Shown here: positions 51,556 through 61,065 of the stretch, piece after piece | Layout of the letters: the number at the start of each line of letters is the position of its first letter | Numbering within the stretch: position 1 is the first letter of the stretch | NCBI GenBank assembly: GCA_030429565.1 | Contig: JAUIFE010000021.1 | Coordinates: forward strand, 62,001 to 126,000 | Direction of reading: 5' to 3' | DNA from: Holophagae bacterium | Lineage (GTDB): Bacteria; Acidobacteriota; Holophagae; Acanthopleuribacterales; Acanthopleuribacteraceae | DNA length: 64,000 bases | Program-made: the position numbers and the translations under genes | The notes under the pieces: generated by a model | Seen by the model: the letters and a program-made list of their open reading frames with translations, nothing else | What the model was told of the DNA's origin: nothing | The model's database searches: none

Positions 51556-52024
51556 CCGCCCATTCGGCGTGGAGGAGGCACAAGGTCAAGCCTCAAAGTC
51601 CCATCAAAATAGCTGCAAAAACACAATCGATACATCTTTCGGGTAAAAAAACTGAACTAAATAAAATCGATGCAAGAAGATCCCAGCCGTATCCGGGGGC
51701 TTGGTCAAAAGAAACGCATCCCATTCAAAATATGCAGCTTAATAGAGTGGCGCGTCCTTGATGACCGGAAGTGTTCCGCAAGCAATTTGATTCGCCACAA
51801 GTGCGCGAGATCAAGTTTTTCCTGGATTTTGCTTTTCATTTTGTTTTTTTCGTCTATATTGTCTTTCAAGGCGGGGTTGATTTCGTCTAAGTATCTGTTA
51901 ATGAAGATTTTAAGTCTCCATAGTTTCTCCACAATCTTCACATTTTCTACACAATGTTGCTCTTTTGAGGGTGATTTATCGTAGGAATCAGAATTTTCTT
52001 AAGCTTGTCGCCAAGGATTGATCC
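51556..52024. other. AT-rich upstream region of the condensation-domain gene
   Basis: About 470 bases, distinctly AT-rich at 51820-51990, with no gene-like frame. Probably contains the promoter of the following gene; no clear boxes were chosen. Confidence 0.35.
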
Positions 52025-53479
52025 ATGACCCTCACAACCAATTGTTTCAGCACTCAGAGCCATGCACTTTCTCAACCCAGCCGCGGTCTCAAAAAAATGC
52101 AAGGGCTCGCCCAACAACCGGTTACAGAAACCGAATTAGATCATTCGTGTTTCGAACTGGTGCCGAATCAACGGCAATTTTGGGAGGACTTGATGGAAAA
52201 GTTGCAATGTCCGGCGCTGAACGTGGGTTCGCTGGTTGTGATTCCGGCCGCTTTGGACATGACACTCTTTTTCAAGGCTTATCAGGCAACGCTGGCCATT
52301 CACGATGGGCTTTCAATGGTCCTGGTCCGTGGCGCCGCCGGCAAAACCGTGCGCCAACGGCAACATCAGGCGACACCCTTCATTGAATTCAACGACTGTT
52401 CCGATCAAGCCGATCCCCACCTTTGGGCAACGCGCGATGCCGGCAAACTGGCCGATGCACCCCTTGACCCCTTCGCCGGCCCCCTTTATCGTTCCAAAAT
52501 TTACAACCTCGGTACGGCGGGTACGGCCTGGGCTTTTGTCAGCCACCATATGGTATGCGACGGTTGGTCGATGGCCATGTTCGTAACAGATGTGGTGCGT
52601 ACGTATCGCGGTTTACTCGATGGTCGCAACGAGCAAGTCGCGCGGCCGTCTTTTGCAGCCTGGGCCCGCGAAGGCGTGTTCAAGAAACCTAAAAAAAGCG
52701 ACGAACATTGGCGCAAACGGTTAGCCGACACGGGTGAATCACTTTTCGGTCAACCGACGAACAAAACCCGCACCAAACGCCGGGCCTGGCGCCAAACTTG
52801 GTCGGAAGCTGAAACGGATCAGTTGGCATCGTTTTGCAGCAAGGATAAAAGCCAAGCGGCGCGCGTGATCCAAGGCTTACTTGGGGCGACACTTGCCTAT
52901 TATTTCGGCAAACGTGATTGGGTGATGGCCCTGCCCACAAGTAACCGTGTCAACCGCAAGCAAAAGGCCATGTCTGGCCAGTTTTCTTCTTCGCGTCCCT
53001 TTCCTTGGCGTTACCAAGCGGACCTTTCACTCAACGAGTTGCTAACGCAAATCGGCCGCGACTTGTTCGGTGATTACCGTGCCGGTGGCTGCGATATGGC
53101 CGAGCTCGCGAAAACCTTGGGCACCCGTCAAGGTGGCAACCAGCCGCTGTACGACGTAAGTTTCAACGTGCTGTCGGCAAACGACTTTGACTTCGCGTTT
53201 GACGGTCATAAGGCGACGATTGCGTACCTGCCCTTTCAACACTACGTTCACCCTTTAGAGGTCGCGTATATTGAAACGGACGGCGGTGCACGCTCTTCGA
53301 TGGTATTCAATTACGACCCCAATGTTTTGTCGGAAGAGGACATTCGCCAAATTTACACCTGCTTCATGACCCTATTGCAGCGGGCCACCCAAGACAGCAC
53401 CTGCTCGCTTGCGACGCTCGTTGCAGACTGTAACAGCCAATCAACGGTGTTACCGGCCAATAAAGAGAACTGCGGCTGA
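52025..53479 (+). CDS. Stand-alone condensation-domain protein (NRPS C-domain/acyltransferase-like)
   Basis: 484 residues. Seen: the condensation-domain fold with the catalytic motif HHMVCDG (174-180) intact, PLDPFAGPLYRSKIY before it, and the later SGQFSSSRPFPWRYQADLSL and YDVSFNVLSAND segments. It contains no adenylation or carrier domain, so it is a free-standing condensation or transacylation enzyme acting on thioesters or amines supplied by other proteins. AAGGA is seven bases before the ATG. No biosynthetic partner gene lies in the window. Its surroundings are decayed, but this gene is intact. Confidence 0.88.
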   Translation: MTLTTNCFSTQSHALSQPSRGLKKMQGLAQQPVTETELDHSCFELVPNQRQFWEDLMEKLQCPALNVGSLVVIPAALDMTLFFKAYQATLAIHDGLSMVLVRGAAGKTVRQRQHQATPFIEFNDCSDQADPHLWATRDAGKLADAPLDPFAGPLYRSKIYNLGTAGTAWAFVSHHMVCDGWSMAMFVTDVVRTYRGLLDGRNEQVARPSFAAWAREGVFKKPKKSDEHWRKRLADTGESLFGQPTNKTRTKRRAWRQTWSEAETDQLASFCSKDKSQAARVIQGLLGATLAYYFGKRDWVMALPTSNRVNRKQKAMSGQFSSSRPFPWRYQADLSLNELLTQIGRDLFGDYRAGGCDMAELAKTLGTRQGGNQPLYDVSFNVLSANDFDFAFDGHKATIAYLPFQHYVHPLEVAYIETDGGARSSMVFNYDPNVLSEEDIRQIYTCFMTLLQRATQDSTCSLATLVADCNSQSTVLPANKENCG

Positions 53480-54079
53480 AGGCCACGCCATTCGTAGGGA
53501 ATGGCGGCGGATACTGTGACCACTCGCCTTTTTTGGTGAACAGCCAGGACGGCTGAAATGGGTGTCAGCCCACCTTTCGTTGATTTTGACGCGGTTGTTG
53601 ATCAAATCCGATAATCGGCTTAAAGCAATAAGAAGAGCGATGACGCGCGGCAGTTTTATATAAATATATGGAATTAAATGGCTTGTTAACATGATCGCTC
53701 CGCTCATTGGGTGCGCGCCGATCGCGGCCCTGGTCCGCTTTTTAAAAGCCATTTTGCTCCAGATCTTTAGGCAAATCCTTTCGCTCCTATCGCACTTCTT
53801 AGGTAAAAGTGTAGGTCGATTTGGTGCGTTGTTCTCCGTTGTTGCCGTTACCGCATCTCGCATGAAGGCGACGGCGGCAAGAATGAATTTGTGGTGTTCG
53901 TGCCGGGAAAGTGGCATGTCATGAGTTAGGTCGGTTCCTAGCCGTTAGATTGGCCGAGAAGATGGTCGGGTTCAAAGCAAGCAAAGGGCAAGGTGTTCCG
54001 TCACAGAGAAGCGTTCTCAGGTTCTCGTTTTGAGTTGTTTATGCCGCAAAGGACTGTGTTGGGAGTATGCCGCAGAATA
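53480..54079. other. Gene-poor stretch downstream of the condensation gene
   Basis: About 600 bases with no supported gene. A long minus-strand frame (53450-53917) is not protein-like. A diverged piece of the dispersed repeat may lie near 53541-53570 (AATGGGTGTC). Confidence 0.35.
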
Positions 54080-54169
54080 TTTCGATTGGTCGGCCGGAAA
54101 AAGTGGGTGTCCTGGCAATCTGTGTTTCGATTGGTCGGCCGGAAAAAGTGGGTGTCCTGGCAATCTGGG
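54080..54169. repeat. Two tandem 45-base units of the dispersed repeat
   Basis: Units at 54080-54124 and 54125-54169 are nearly identical, each beginning TTTCGATTGGTCGGCCGG and including AAAAAGTGGGTGTCCTGG then CAATCTG. The minus strand of each reads through as DCQDTHFFRPTN. Related single copies lie at 50.8 and 51.5 kb. Confidence 0.85.
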
Positions 54170-54304
54170 GTGTAGCAGCAACGTGCTTCTGAAAAGCTCT
54201 TTTTTGCCGGTGCCTGGAAGATTGGTCGCGACGCTGTTTTGGGGCGGTGAAACGACTTACAGCGGTATCGGGCGCGTGCGGCGGTGGCTAGGGGGCGGGG
54301 CCGG

Positions 54305-54338
54305 AAAAAAAATAGCCCGACGATGGAGGTCGTCGGGC
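54305..54338 (-). terminator. Strong minus-strand terminator after a gene fragment
   Basis: Perfect nine-pair stem GCCCGACGA / TCGTCGGGC with loop TGGAGG. On the minus strand it is followed by ATTTTTTTT. The only thing it could terminate is the short fragment just upstream. Confidence 0.75.
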
Positions 54339-54373
54339 AAGTCCCCGCTGGCAGTGGGAAAAAAATCAAGCCA

Positions 54374-54517
54374 CTAAGTAGTGCTCTCGAAATTTGCTCT
54401 CGTACAGGTTTCAACCTCATGCCGCGGTCGGTTGTTGACCTCCGCGTGCATCAGGTTGTCCCCAATGTAAAAGATGTGTTTCGGCGCGACAATCCGTGAT
54501 GTCCCGAAGCGGCGGAA
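54374..54517 (-). pseudogene. 3' fragment of a lost gene
   Basis: 47 codons between a stop at 54518-54520 and a TAG at 54374-54376, reading APKHIFYIGDNLMHAEVNNR and then EVETCTRANFEST. The sequence is protein-like and is followed by a strong terminator, but there is no start codon with a ribosome site. The family is not recognised. Confidence 0.45.
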
Positions 54518-54538
54518 TTAACGTCGTGAAACGATGTT

Positions 54539-54872
54539 ACCTGTGTGAGTGGTGGGGATTCGTGTCGTGACTGGTGGTTTGACCAGAGGATGCCGGTTTG
54601 GGGACTGTTTGTTTGGTGTTTTGCGGTCGTTCAGATGGGGTTGCCTGGCTGGGTGAGCTTGTCATCGCTAAACGAGCTGGGATCAACCTTTGGTAAAACC
54701 TGTGCTTCTGAGGGTGGGGCCTTGAGGATTCTGTGCGGCCACTGTCCCGGTTGCGTCATCTATATAATACGAATGTACGATGGGGTGAGGCTGCGACCCG
54801 TGCCGGGCCCTTTTTGGTGTGCCGGCCACAATTGGCCCAATCAGCAAGGGCCGCCGGTTAAGGAGCGTTGCG
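54539..54872. other. Region upstream of the DUF429 gene
   Basis: About 330 bases with no supported gene. It presumably carries the promoter for the DUF429 gene; none was identified with confidence. Confidence 0.3.
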
Positions 54873-55559
54873 ATGGTTTGGTTGGCGGGAGTGGACGGTT
54901 GTCGGGCCGGTTGGGTATTGGTGCAGGCTTTTTGGGACGGCGCCAACCTAACGCGATGGGAATGGTCGTGCCTGCCCGAGATTGGCGCGCTCGATGGGTT
55001 AGCCAGGCGTCCGCACCTGCTGGCGCTGGACATGCCGATCGGCTTGTTTGAAACCCCGCAAAAAGGCGGGCGTTTGTGTGACCGGCTGGTGCGCAAGGCC
55101 TTGGGGCCGCGTCGGGCCAGTGTCTTTTCGCCACCCGCGCGTTGCGTGTTTGACGAGCCCCGCTTTCGTTCGGGTTTGGGTGTGTCGATTCAGGCCTACC
55201 ACCTGACGCCTAAAATCCGCGAAGTTGATGCTTGGATTGACGTTCACAAGCAACGCTGGTGTTTTGAAGCGCATCCTGAATGGGCTTTTGCCTGTTTGGC
55301 CGGTGCGCCGGCGGCTGCCCCGAAACGAACCCTCGCCGGTTTCCGCGAACGTTTGGCCGCGCTTGAGGCTGCGGCGGCCGGGTTTGCACCATGGTTCCAC
55401 AGCCTGGGTCGGCTTGGGCCTGGCATCCAACGCGACGATTTACTCGATGCCTGTGTGTTGGTCCACACCGCCCGTCGTCGTGTCCTCGGTCTCGCTGAGC
55501 GGGCGCCCGTCGAACCGCCGCGTGATGCGCGTGGTTTACTCATGGAAATTTGGGCCTGA
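54873..55559 (+). CDS. DUF429 domain protein (predicted RNase H-fold nuclease-like)
   Basis: 228 residues. Seen: the DUF429 start WLAGVDGCRAGWVLV, then ALDMPIGLFE, RRASVFSPPARCVF, FEAHPEWAFACLAG, and DDLLDACVLVHTARRRVLG near the end. The acidic residues in these blocks match the RNase H-like fold predicted for the family. The activity is unknown. AAGGAG at 54859-54865 supports the ATG at 54873. It is convergent with the SRPBCC gene, with 62 bases between their stops. Confidence 0.85.
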   Translation: MVWLAGVDGCRAGWVLVQAFWDGANLTRWEWSCLPEIGALDGLARRPHLLALDMPIGLFETPQKGGRLCDRLVRKALGPRRASVFSPPARCVFDEPRFRSGLGVSIQAYHLTPKIREVDAWIDVHKQRWCFEAHPEWAFACLAGAPAAAPKRTLAGFRERLAALEAAAAGFAPWFHSLGRLGPGIQRDDLLDACVLVHTARRRVLGLAERAPVEPPRDARGLLMEIWA

Positions 55560-55621
55560 GGCGGCGGGTGAGATGGAGACGGCGTCGCGTCGGAGCGACG
55601 CTCGCCTCGTTTGATGTGGGT

Positions 55622-56275
55622 TTATTTGTCGACCGGTTGACCTTCCTTCTGGTCGGTCTGGGTTTCTTCCGGTGCCGCGAGCCCTGGCTGCTCCTCTTTG
55701 GGCGCTGTTTCCGTCGTGATTTCGACTTCTAATTGTTCCGGTTTGGCTTCGACCCACTTTTTCATGTTGTTCAGACCCGCTTCGAAGTCCGGGCCGACCA
55801 TGCGGTCCATGTTCATGGCGAACAGTTTGTACATCGGGTTGGAACCCACGCTGCCATTGTTGTTCCAGGTCACGCGCGTGACCGTGGGCGACACTTCTTC
55901 CAGGCTCATGATGATTTGCGAGCTCATGCCCATTTCGGGAAAGGTCAAACGGTACTCGACGCTGTCGTTGGGCTTGGTTTGGATACATTCCATTTCACCA
56001 TTGCCTTGGGACTCGGAGATCCAGGCGGTTTTGGCGCCGGCGCCGGTGTCGGGACCGCTGTAGGTGATGTTCATTTGGGGATCGCGTTCGGCCCAAATCA
56101 TCCAATATTTCCAGTTTTTGAGTTTATTGACGGCTGGGAAAACATAGGCCTTGGGTGCTTCGATTTGAATCGAACGGGTGACGCTGAAATCGGGTGACAC
56201 GAAAAAGGCCAAGAAACCAACGAACAACAGAACGACGGCGATCAACGTGGCGGCGAGAATTTTTATGACTTTCAT
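55622..56275 (-). CDS. SRPBCC-family membrane-anchored protein
   Basis: 217 residues. Seen: one N-terminal membrane helix (about 5-27), an SRPBCC/polyketide-cyclase-like domain (about 30-180) with VTRSIQIEAPKAYVFPAVNK, WKYWMIWAERDPQMNITYSG, GAGAKTAWISESQGNGEMEC and VTRVTWNNNGSVGSNPMYKL, and a hydrophilic, Glu/Pro-rich tail. This fold binds a hydrophobic ligand in a helix-grip cavity. The ligand is unknown. GAGG precedes the ATG. The 330-base gap upstream holds the nrdJ terminator and nothing else recognised. Confidence 0.85.
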   Translation of the reverse strand: MKVIKILAATLIAVVLLFVGFLAFFVSPDFSVTRSIQIEAPKAYVFPAVNKLKNWKYWMIWAERDPQMNITYSGPDTGAGAKTAWISESQGNGEMECIQTKPNDSVEYRLTFPEMGMSSQIIMSLEEVSPTVTRVTWNNNGSVGSNPMYKLFAMNMDRMVGPDFEAGLNNMKKWVEAKPEQLEVEITTETAPKEEQPGLAAPEETQTDQKEGQPVDK

Positions 56276-56546
56276 ATAAGTACCTCGGGAATTAAACCTT
56301 TTTATCGAGAAGCAGCAATAGGGCAGTCCGGGTTATCTAGGGTCCGGGCCGATCAGGGCAGGCCGAAAAGAACGGCGTGTCCAACGCACAACCAATTGGG
56401 CGACAGCGTTGCGCAGCGTGGCTGGAAAGGCGGCGGCGTCGATTTTGACAAAAACACGGATAGCTTGCGCCTATCATAACCGAACGTTTGAGCCGGCGGT
56501 ATTTCGACAACGAATTTCTCTTTTTTTTCAAAAGGGCATGGGGTGC

Positions 56547-56576
56547 AAAAAAAAAGCCCGCCGAAGATCGGCGGGC
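56547..56576 (-). terminator. Terminator of nrdJ
   Basis: Perfect stem GCCCGCCGA / TCGGCGGGC with a three-base loop and nine T on the minus strand, 27 bases after the nrdJ stop. Confidence 0.9.
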
Positions 56577-56602
56577 AGGGTGAACGAAAATAAGGAAACG
56601 AA

Positions 56603-59600
56603 TTAGCTGCAACCGGTGGTGGAACCACAAGTGTCGCATTTAAGGCAGGTGCCGTTGCGTACCAGCGTCAGGTTGCCGCACTCGGGGCAGGGATCGCCTT
56701 CGTAACCCTTGAGTCGGGCAACGCGGACGGTTTGCTGCTGCTTGGTTTGTGCGGTTTCGGTGATTTGCTGGGCGGTTTCGGCGACCACTTTGGAGTATTC
56801 CCAGTCCATATCGTCCATGGGTTCTTCTGAGGAAACGGCGTCATCCGTCGTTTCCTCTTCCACCGGGGGGACATGGGCGTATTCCGTACGGTGCAAGTAG
56901 GTGAGACCCAACTCGCGGAAGACGAAGTCAATGACGGAGTCGCAGAACTTGACGTGGTCGTGACCATAAACCGGGCCGGATGGCTCGAATTTGGTGAACA
57001 CAAAAGCATCGAGATACTCGTCGAGCGGTACCCCGTACTGCAGGCCGAGGCTGACTGCAATAGCGAAGCAGTTCATCAGGCTGCGGAAGGAGGCGCCTTC
57101 GCGGTGCATGTCGAGGAAGATCTCGCCCAGGCGACCGTCGGGGTATTCGCCGGTGCGCAGGTAGAGCTTGTGGCCGCCGATGGTGACCTTCTGCGTGTAG
57201 CCGCCGCGGCGGTTGGGCAGTTGGTGACGCTGGTGACGGGTGTACATTTTGGTGAGTTGTTCAGCGGCTTTTTGGACCTTGGCCTTTTTGGCGGTGGGCG
57301 CCTCGGCCGGTTCGGCAAAAACGTCCTCCGATTGGGTCGACAGCGGCTGGCTCAACTTAGAACCGTCACGGTACAGTGCAATCGCTTTTAGGCCTTGAGC
57401 CCAAGCGAATTCGTAGATGGCTTTAACTTCGCCGACGGTGGCTTCGTTGGGCATGTTAATGGTTTTGGAGATGGCGCCGGAGATGAACGGCTGCGAAGCG
57501 GCCATAATGTTGACGTGGCCTTTGGCGGAAATGTAGCGTTTGCCTTTCAATCCGCACTTGTTGGCGCAGTCAAACACGGCGTAGTGTTCCTCTTTGAGTT
57601 CGGGTGCGCCTTCGATGGTCATGGTGCCGCAGCAGAACTCATTGGCGGCGGCAATTTCTTCCGCGCTAAAGCCGAGGTGGCGCAGCAGATCGAAATCCCA
57701 ATTATCTAACTGGTCCTTGCCCACTTTGAGGTTTTCGACCATAAATTCGTCGCCCAGTGCGTAGCGATTAAAGGCGAATTTAATATCAAACACGGACCCC
57801 AAAGAGCCTTCCAGTTTATCCAGGATGTCCTGTGTAAACCCTTTGCTTTTTAGTGTTTCGTGGTTGACGCCAGGGGCGTTTTTGAGGGTGCCGGTACCTT
57901 TACAGTAGTCGGTGATCGCTTTGATTTGGGGGCTGGTATAACCCAGCTTCTCAAGCGCCGCGGGCACCGAACTGTTGATGATTTTGAAGTAACCACCGCC
58001 GGCGAGTTTCTTGAACTTGACCAGGGCGAAGTCCGGCTCGATGCCGGTGGTGTCGCAGTCCATAACCAGGCCGATGGTGCCGGTGGGGGCGATGACGGTG
58101 GTTTGCGCGTTGCGGTAACCGTGTGCTTCACCCATGGCAAGGGCGTCGTCCCAGGCCTTTTTCGCGGCAGACAGCAAATAGGCAGGGCACTGGTTGGCGT
58201 CGATGCCCAACGGCATGACGTCGAGGTTTTCGTATTCCTCGTGGTCGGCGTTGTAGGCGGCGCGACGGTGGTTGCGCATAACCCGTAACATGGCGTCTTT
58301 GTTGTCGGCATAGCCGGGGAAGGGGCCGTGTTCTTTGGCCATTTCAGCCGAGGTTCGGTAGCTGGTGCCGGTCATAATGGCGGTAATCGCGCCGGTGAGC
58401 GCCAGTGCTTGTTGGGAGTCGTAAGGGATGCCGCTGACCATCAGCAAGGCACCGATGTTGGCGTAGCCCAAACCGAGGGTGCGGTAGCGGTAGGACTTGG
58501 CGGCGATCAGGTAGCTGGGATATTGCGCCATCATGACGGAGATTTCGAGAACCACGGTCCAGAAGCGGCAAACCTCTTGGAACTTTTTGGTATCGAAGCG
58601 GCTGGAAGCGGCGTCGAGAAACTTAATCAGGTTCACCGAAGCGAGGTTACAGGCGGTATCGTCGAGGAACATGTACTCGGAACAAGGGTTGGAGGCGTTG
58701 ATGCGACCACTGACGGGACAGGTATGCCACTCGTTAATGGTGGTATCGAACTGCAAGCCGGGGTCGGCACTTTGCCAGGCGGCGACCGAAATGCGTTCCC
58801 ACAGTTCTTCGGCGCTGATTGAACGGGTGACCTTCTTGGTCACGCGCGCCGTCAGTTTCCACTCTTCGCCTTTTTCGACCGCGTTCATGAACTGGTTGGT
58901 GATGCGCACGCTGTTGTTGCTGTTCTGGCCGCTGACGGTGGCATAGGCTTCGGATTCCCAGTTGACGTCGTAAACGTCAAAGTCCATTTCGCGGTAGCCC
59001 TGACTGCAGAGTTGCAGCACGCGGTTGATGTAAGACTTGGGGACAAAGCGTTTGGCGGCTTCGACCATGGCCTTACGCAGGGCGTCGTTTTGGTAGGGGT
59101 CGACGTTGGGTTCGTCCTTGTCGGCATCGGCCCAGGCTGCGTCGAACACGGCTTTTAAGGTGTGCTTACACATTTGGCTGCCGGCGACCAGGGACGCGAC
59201 CTTTTGTTCTTCGGTCATTTTCCATTCGACAAATTCAACCACATCGGGGTGATCGATATCGAGGGTAACCATTTTGGCGGCACGGCGGGTGGTTCCACCG
59301 GATTTAATCGCACCGGCGGCGCGGTCGCCGATTTTGAGGAAGCTCATCAGGCCGGAGGATTTACCGCCGCCGGAGAGGGGTTCGCCGATGGCGCGAATGG
59401 CGCTGAAGTTCGTGCCGGTGCCGCTACCGTACTTAAACAAGCGTGCTTCACGGGTCCACAGATCCATGATGCCGCCTTCGTTGACGAGGCTGTCATCGAC
59501 ACTTTGAATGAAACAAGCGTGGGGTTGTGGGTGGGTGTAAGCGTCTTCGGAGGCGCGAACCTCGCCGGTTGCCGGGTCGGCGTAGTAGTGACCTTGGGCC

Positions 59601-60109
59601 GGGCCGTTAATGCCGTAAGCCCAGTGGAGACCGGTGTTAAACCATTGTGGCGAGTTGGGGGCGACCATTTGGCGCGCCAACATGTAACAGAGTTCGTCGT
59701 AGAACGTCTGGGCGTCGCCTTCGGTGTCGAAGTATTTATGTTTCCAGCCCCAGTAAGTCCAACAGCCGGCCAAACGGTTAAAAACTTGGCGTGCATCGGT
59801 TTCCATGCCGTACTGTTGCGTTTCCGGCAACAGTTCCAGCGCCTCTTGGTCGGGTTGTGAGGCTTGCAGCCATTCGGGTACGCCTTCTTCCGGCAAGCGT
59901 TGCACGTGGGTGGGGACGCCTGCTTTGCGGAAGTACTTTTGGGCAAGGACGTCGACGGCGACCTGAGACCAGTCCTCGGGAACAAGTGCGTTGTCTACGG
60001 AAAAGACAACTTTCCCGTCTGGATTGCGGATTTCGGAAGTACGGTGACCGAAAGGGATGTCGCTGTAGGGCGAAGCGCCTTTCTTTGTAAATAACCGTTT
60101 GAATTTCAT
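56603..60109 (-). CDS. nrdJ: Adenosylcobalamin-dependent (class II) ribonucleotide reductase
   Basis: 1168 residues; reduces ribonucleotides to deoxyribonucleotides using vitamin B12, with no need for O2. Seen: MVAPNSPQWFNTGLHWAYGI, the substrate-site region HACFIQSVDDSLVNEGGIMD and FKYGSGTGTNFSAIRAIGEP, the active-site block NPCSEYMFLDDTACNLASVN, the loop PTGTIGLVMDCDTTGIEPDF, and a C-terminal zinc-ribbon tail (CPECGNLTLVRNGTCLKCDT then CGSTTGC). The ATG at 60109 begins the conserved N-terminus; the 30 extra upstream codons are not family-like. I saw no cobalamin riboswitch in its leader. Confidence 0.97.
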   Translation of the reverse strand: MKFKRLFTKKGASPYSDIPFGHRTSEIRNPDGKVVFSVDNALVPEDWSQVAVDVLAQKYFRKAGVPTHVQRLPEEGVPEWLQASQPDQEALELLPETQQYGMETDARQVFNRLAGCWTYWGWKHKYFDTEGDAQTFYDELCYMLARQMVAPNSPQWFNTGLHWAYGINGPAQGHYYADPATGEVRASEDAYTHPQPHACFIQSVDDSLVNEGGIMDLWTREARLFKYGSGTGTNFSAIRAIGEPLSGGGKSSGLMSFLKIGDRAAGAIKSGGTTRRAAKMVTLDIDHPDVVEFVEWKMTEEQKVASLVAGSQMCKHTLKAVFDAAWADADKDEPNVDPYQNDALRKAMVEAAKRFVPKSYINRVLQLCSQGYREMDFDVYDVNWESEAYATVSGQNSNNSVRITNQFMNAVEKGEEWKLTARVTKKVTRSISAEELWERISVAAWQSADPGLQFDTTINEWHTCPVSGRINASNPCSEYMFLDDTACNLASVNLIKFLDAASSRFDTKKFQEVCRFWTVVLEISVMMAQYPSYLIAAKSYRYRTLGLGYANIGALLMVSGIPYDSQQALALTGAITAIMTGTSYRTSAEMAKEHGPFPGYADNKDAMLRVMRNHRRAAYNADHEEYENLDVMPLGIDANQCPAYLLSAAKKAWDDALAMGEAHGYRNAQTTVIAPTGTIGLVMDCDTTGIEPDFALVKFKKLAGGGYFKIINSSVPAALEKLGYTSPQIKAITDYCKGTGTLKNAPGVNHETLKSKGFTQDILDKLEGSLGSVFDIKFAFNRYALGDEFMVENLKVGKDQLDNWDFDLLRHLGFSAEEIAAANEFCCGTMTIEGAPELKEEHYAVFDCANKCGLKGKRYISAKGHVNIMAASQPFISGAISKTINMPNEATVGEVKAIYEFAWAQGLKAIALYRDGSKLSQPLSTQSEDVFAEPAEAPTAKKAKVQKAAEQLTKMYTRHQRHQLPNRRGGYTQKVTIGGHKLYLRTGEYPDGRLGEIFLDMHREGASFRSLMNCFAIAVSLGLQYGVPLDEYLDAFVFTKFEPSGPVYGHDHVKFCDSVIDFVFRELGLTYLHRTEYAHVPPVEEETTDDAVSSEEPMDDMDWEYSKVVAETAQQITETAQTKQQQTVRVARLKGYEGDPCPECGNLTLVRNGTCLKCDTCGSTTGCS

Positions 60110-60225
60110 GAACCCTGATCCCCTTAAAAAAATATCTTCTACAAAAAAGCAAACTGACGTCAGGACAGTCGTCGTCGCCGGCCGCCGCATTGAAGTCAAT
60201 CTGGTATCGTGTGTGATGTTGGCGG

Positions 60226-60254
60226 ATTATAGCACCGCATCTAGTGGGAGTAAA
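60226..60254 (-). promoter_or_regulatory. Predicted sigma-70 promoter of nrdJ
   Basis: On the minus strand: TTTACT (60249-60254), 17-base spacer, consensus TATAAT (60226-60231). It would give a leader of about 110 bases before the nrdJ start. Confidence 0.6.
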
Positions 60255-60255
60255 T

Positions 60256-60284
60256 AAAAAAGGCCACAACATCTTGTGTGGTGC
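60256..60284 (-). terminator. Weak terminator-like hairpin upstream of the nrdJ promoter
   Basis: On the minus strand CCACA..TGTGG followed by CCTTTTTTATTT. The stem is only five pairs, so this is uncertain. It could end a transcript from the 60.3-61.0 kb region. Confidence 0.3.
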
Positions 60285-61065
60285 TTGTCTTGGAACCACG
60301 ATTCGCGCAGCTTACTGTTTTTCAAAGGGTTGGCGCTGAAGTTGGCCGTCTTTCGGGTGTTGAAAAAAAATAGACTGCTAAAAAAAACAGCAAAAACGGG
60401 GGTGTTGACGCTGTTTGACGTTGGCGCGGGAATTTTTCGAGACGTGCAGCAACGCGTCGATAGCAGGTGCTTTTACGGTTCTCAACGGTTCCATGGCGCC
60501 GCACGCTTCGCCCTCGGCGTGATTGGGCATCGATGGTTTTTTTGTGAAAAGGCTCCGGTGCTGTCGTTCTTGCACGCACGGAGCGGGTAAGCGATTGGCG
60601 GTTGATCGGCACCGTGCGTTGAGGCCTTGCCGCTGTGATGCGTGTCTGCGCCCGCAAAACCCGGTTTAAAAGTGGTGTGGTGGCGGCAAATCACACTATC
60701 TAAGTAAGTTAGATCCCGGTGTTGGCAAACTCTGTGTGCGCTGTGTCACGTTTTCTTTGCCTCATCACCCGTGGTCGATCAACGTAAGCAGTGCAGAAAT
60801 TACCAAAATCAAACAGGTGATGAAAGGAAAAACCAGGCCTTTACCAGGTCGGAACGGTGAAAGCTTTGGTGCCCATAGTGTTCGAAAATGACTTTTTACA
60901 TTGGTGCTTTGACAGCCTTTAAAAACGGTTTCGACGCCTTGACGAATCACCAAGGGCCTGCTATCGGCAGTCGACGAGGCGCGGGTCACGTGGCGACAGG
61001 GTCGATTTTGCTGTTGGTTGTGTTTTGAAAATTCACAGGTGAAAAAAATAATAGCGCCAGGTAGA
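60285..61065. other. Gene-poor region between nrdJ and comEC
   Basis: About 780 bases. It contains an inverted repeat ATCTAA-GTAAG-TTAGAT (60698-60714). A minus-strand frame (60765-60989, 74 residues, GTG start) ends in a good membrane helix (FPFITCLILVISALLTLI) but has no ribosome site, so it is left as a possible small membrane protein only. Confidence 0.35.

Noticed and set aside
53450..53917. A 155-codon minus-strand frame after the condensation gene
   Set aside because: It overlaps the end of the condensation gene and has no ribosome site or coherent domain.
54080..54169. Possible CRISPR array
   Set aside because: Only two units, directly adjacent with no spacers, and no cas genes in the window.
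60110..60300. Cobalamin riboswitch before nrdJ
   Set aside because: No B12-box-like sequence is visible, and the predicted promoter leaves only about 110 bases of leader, too short for the usual aptamer.
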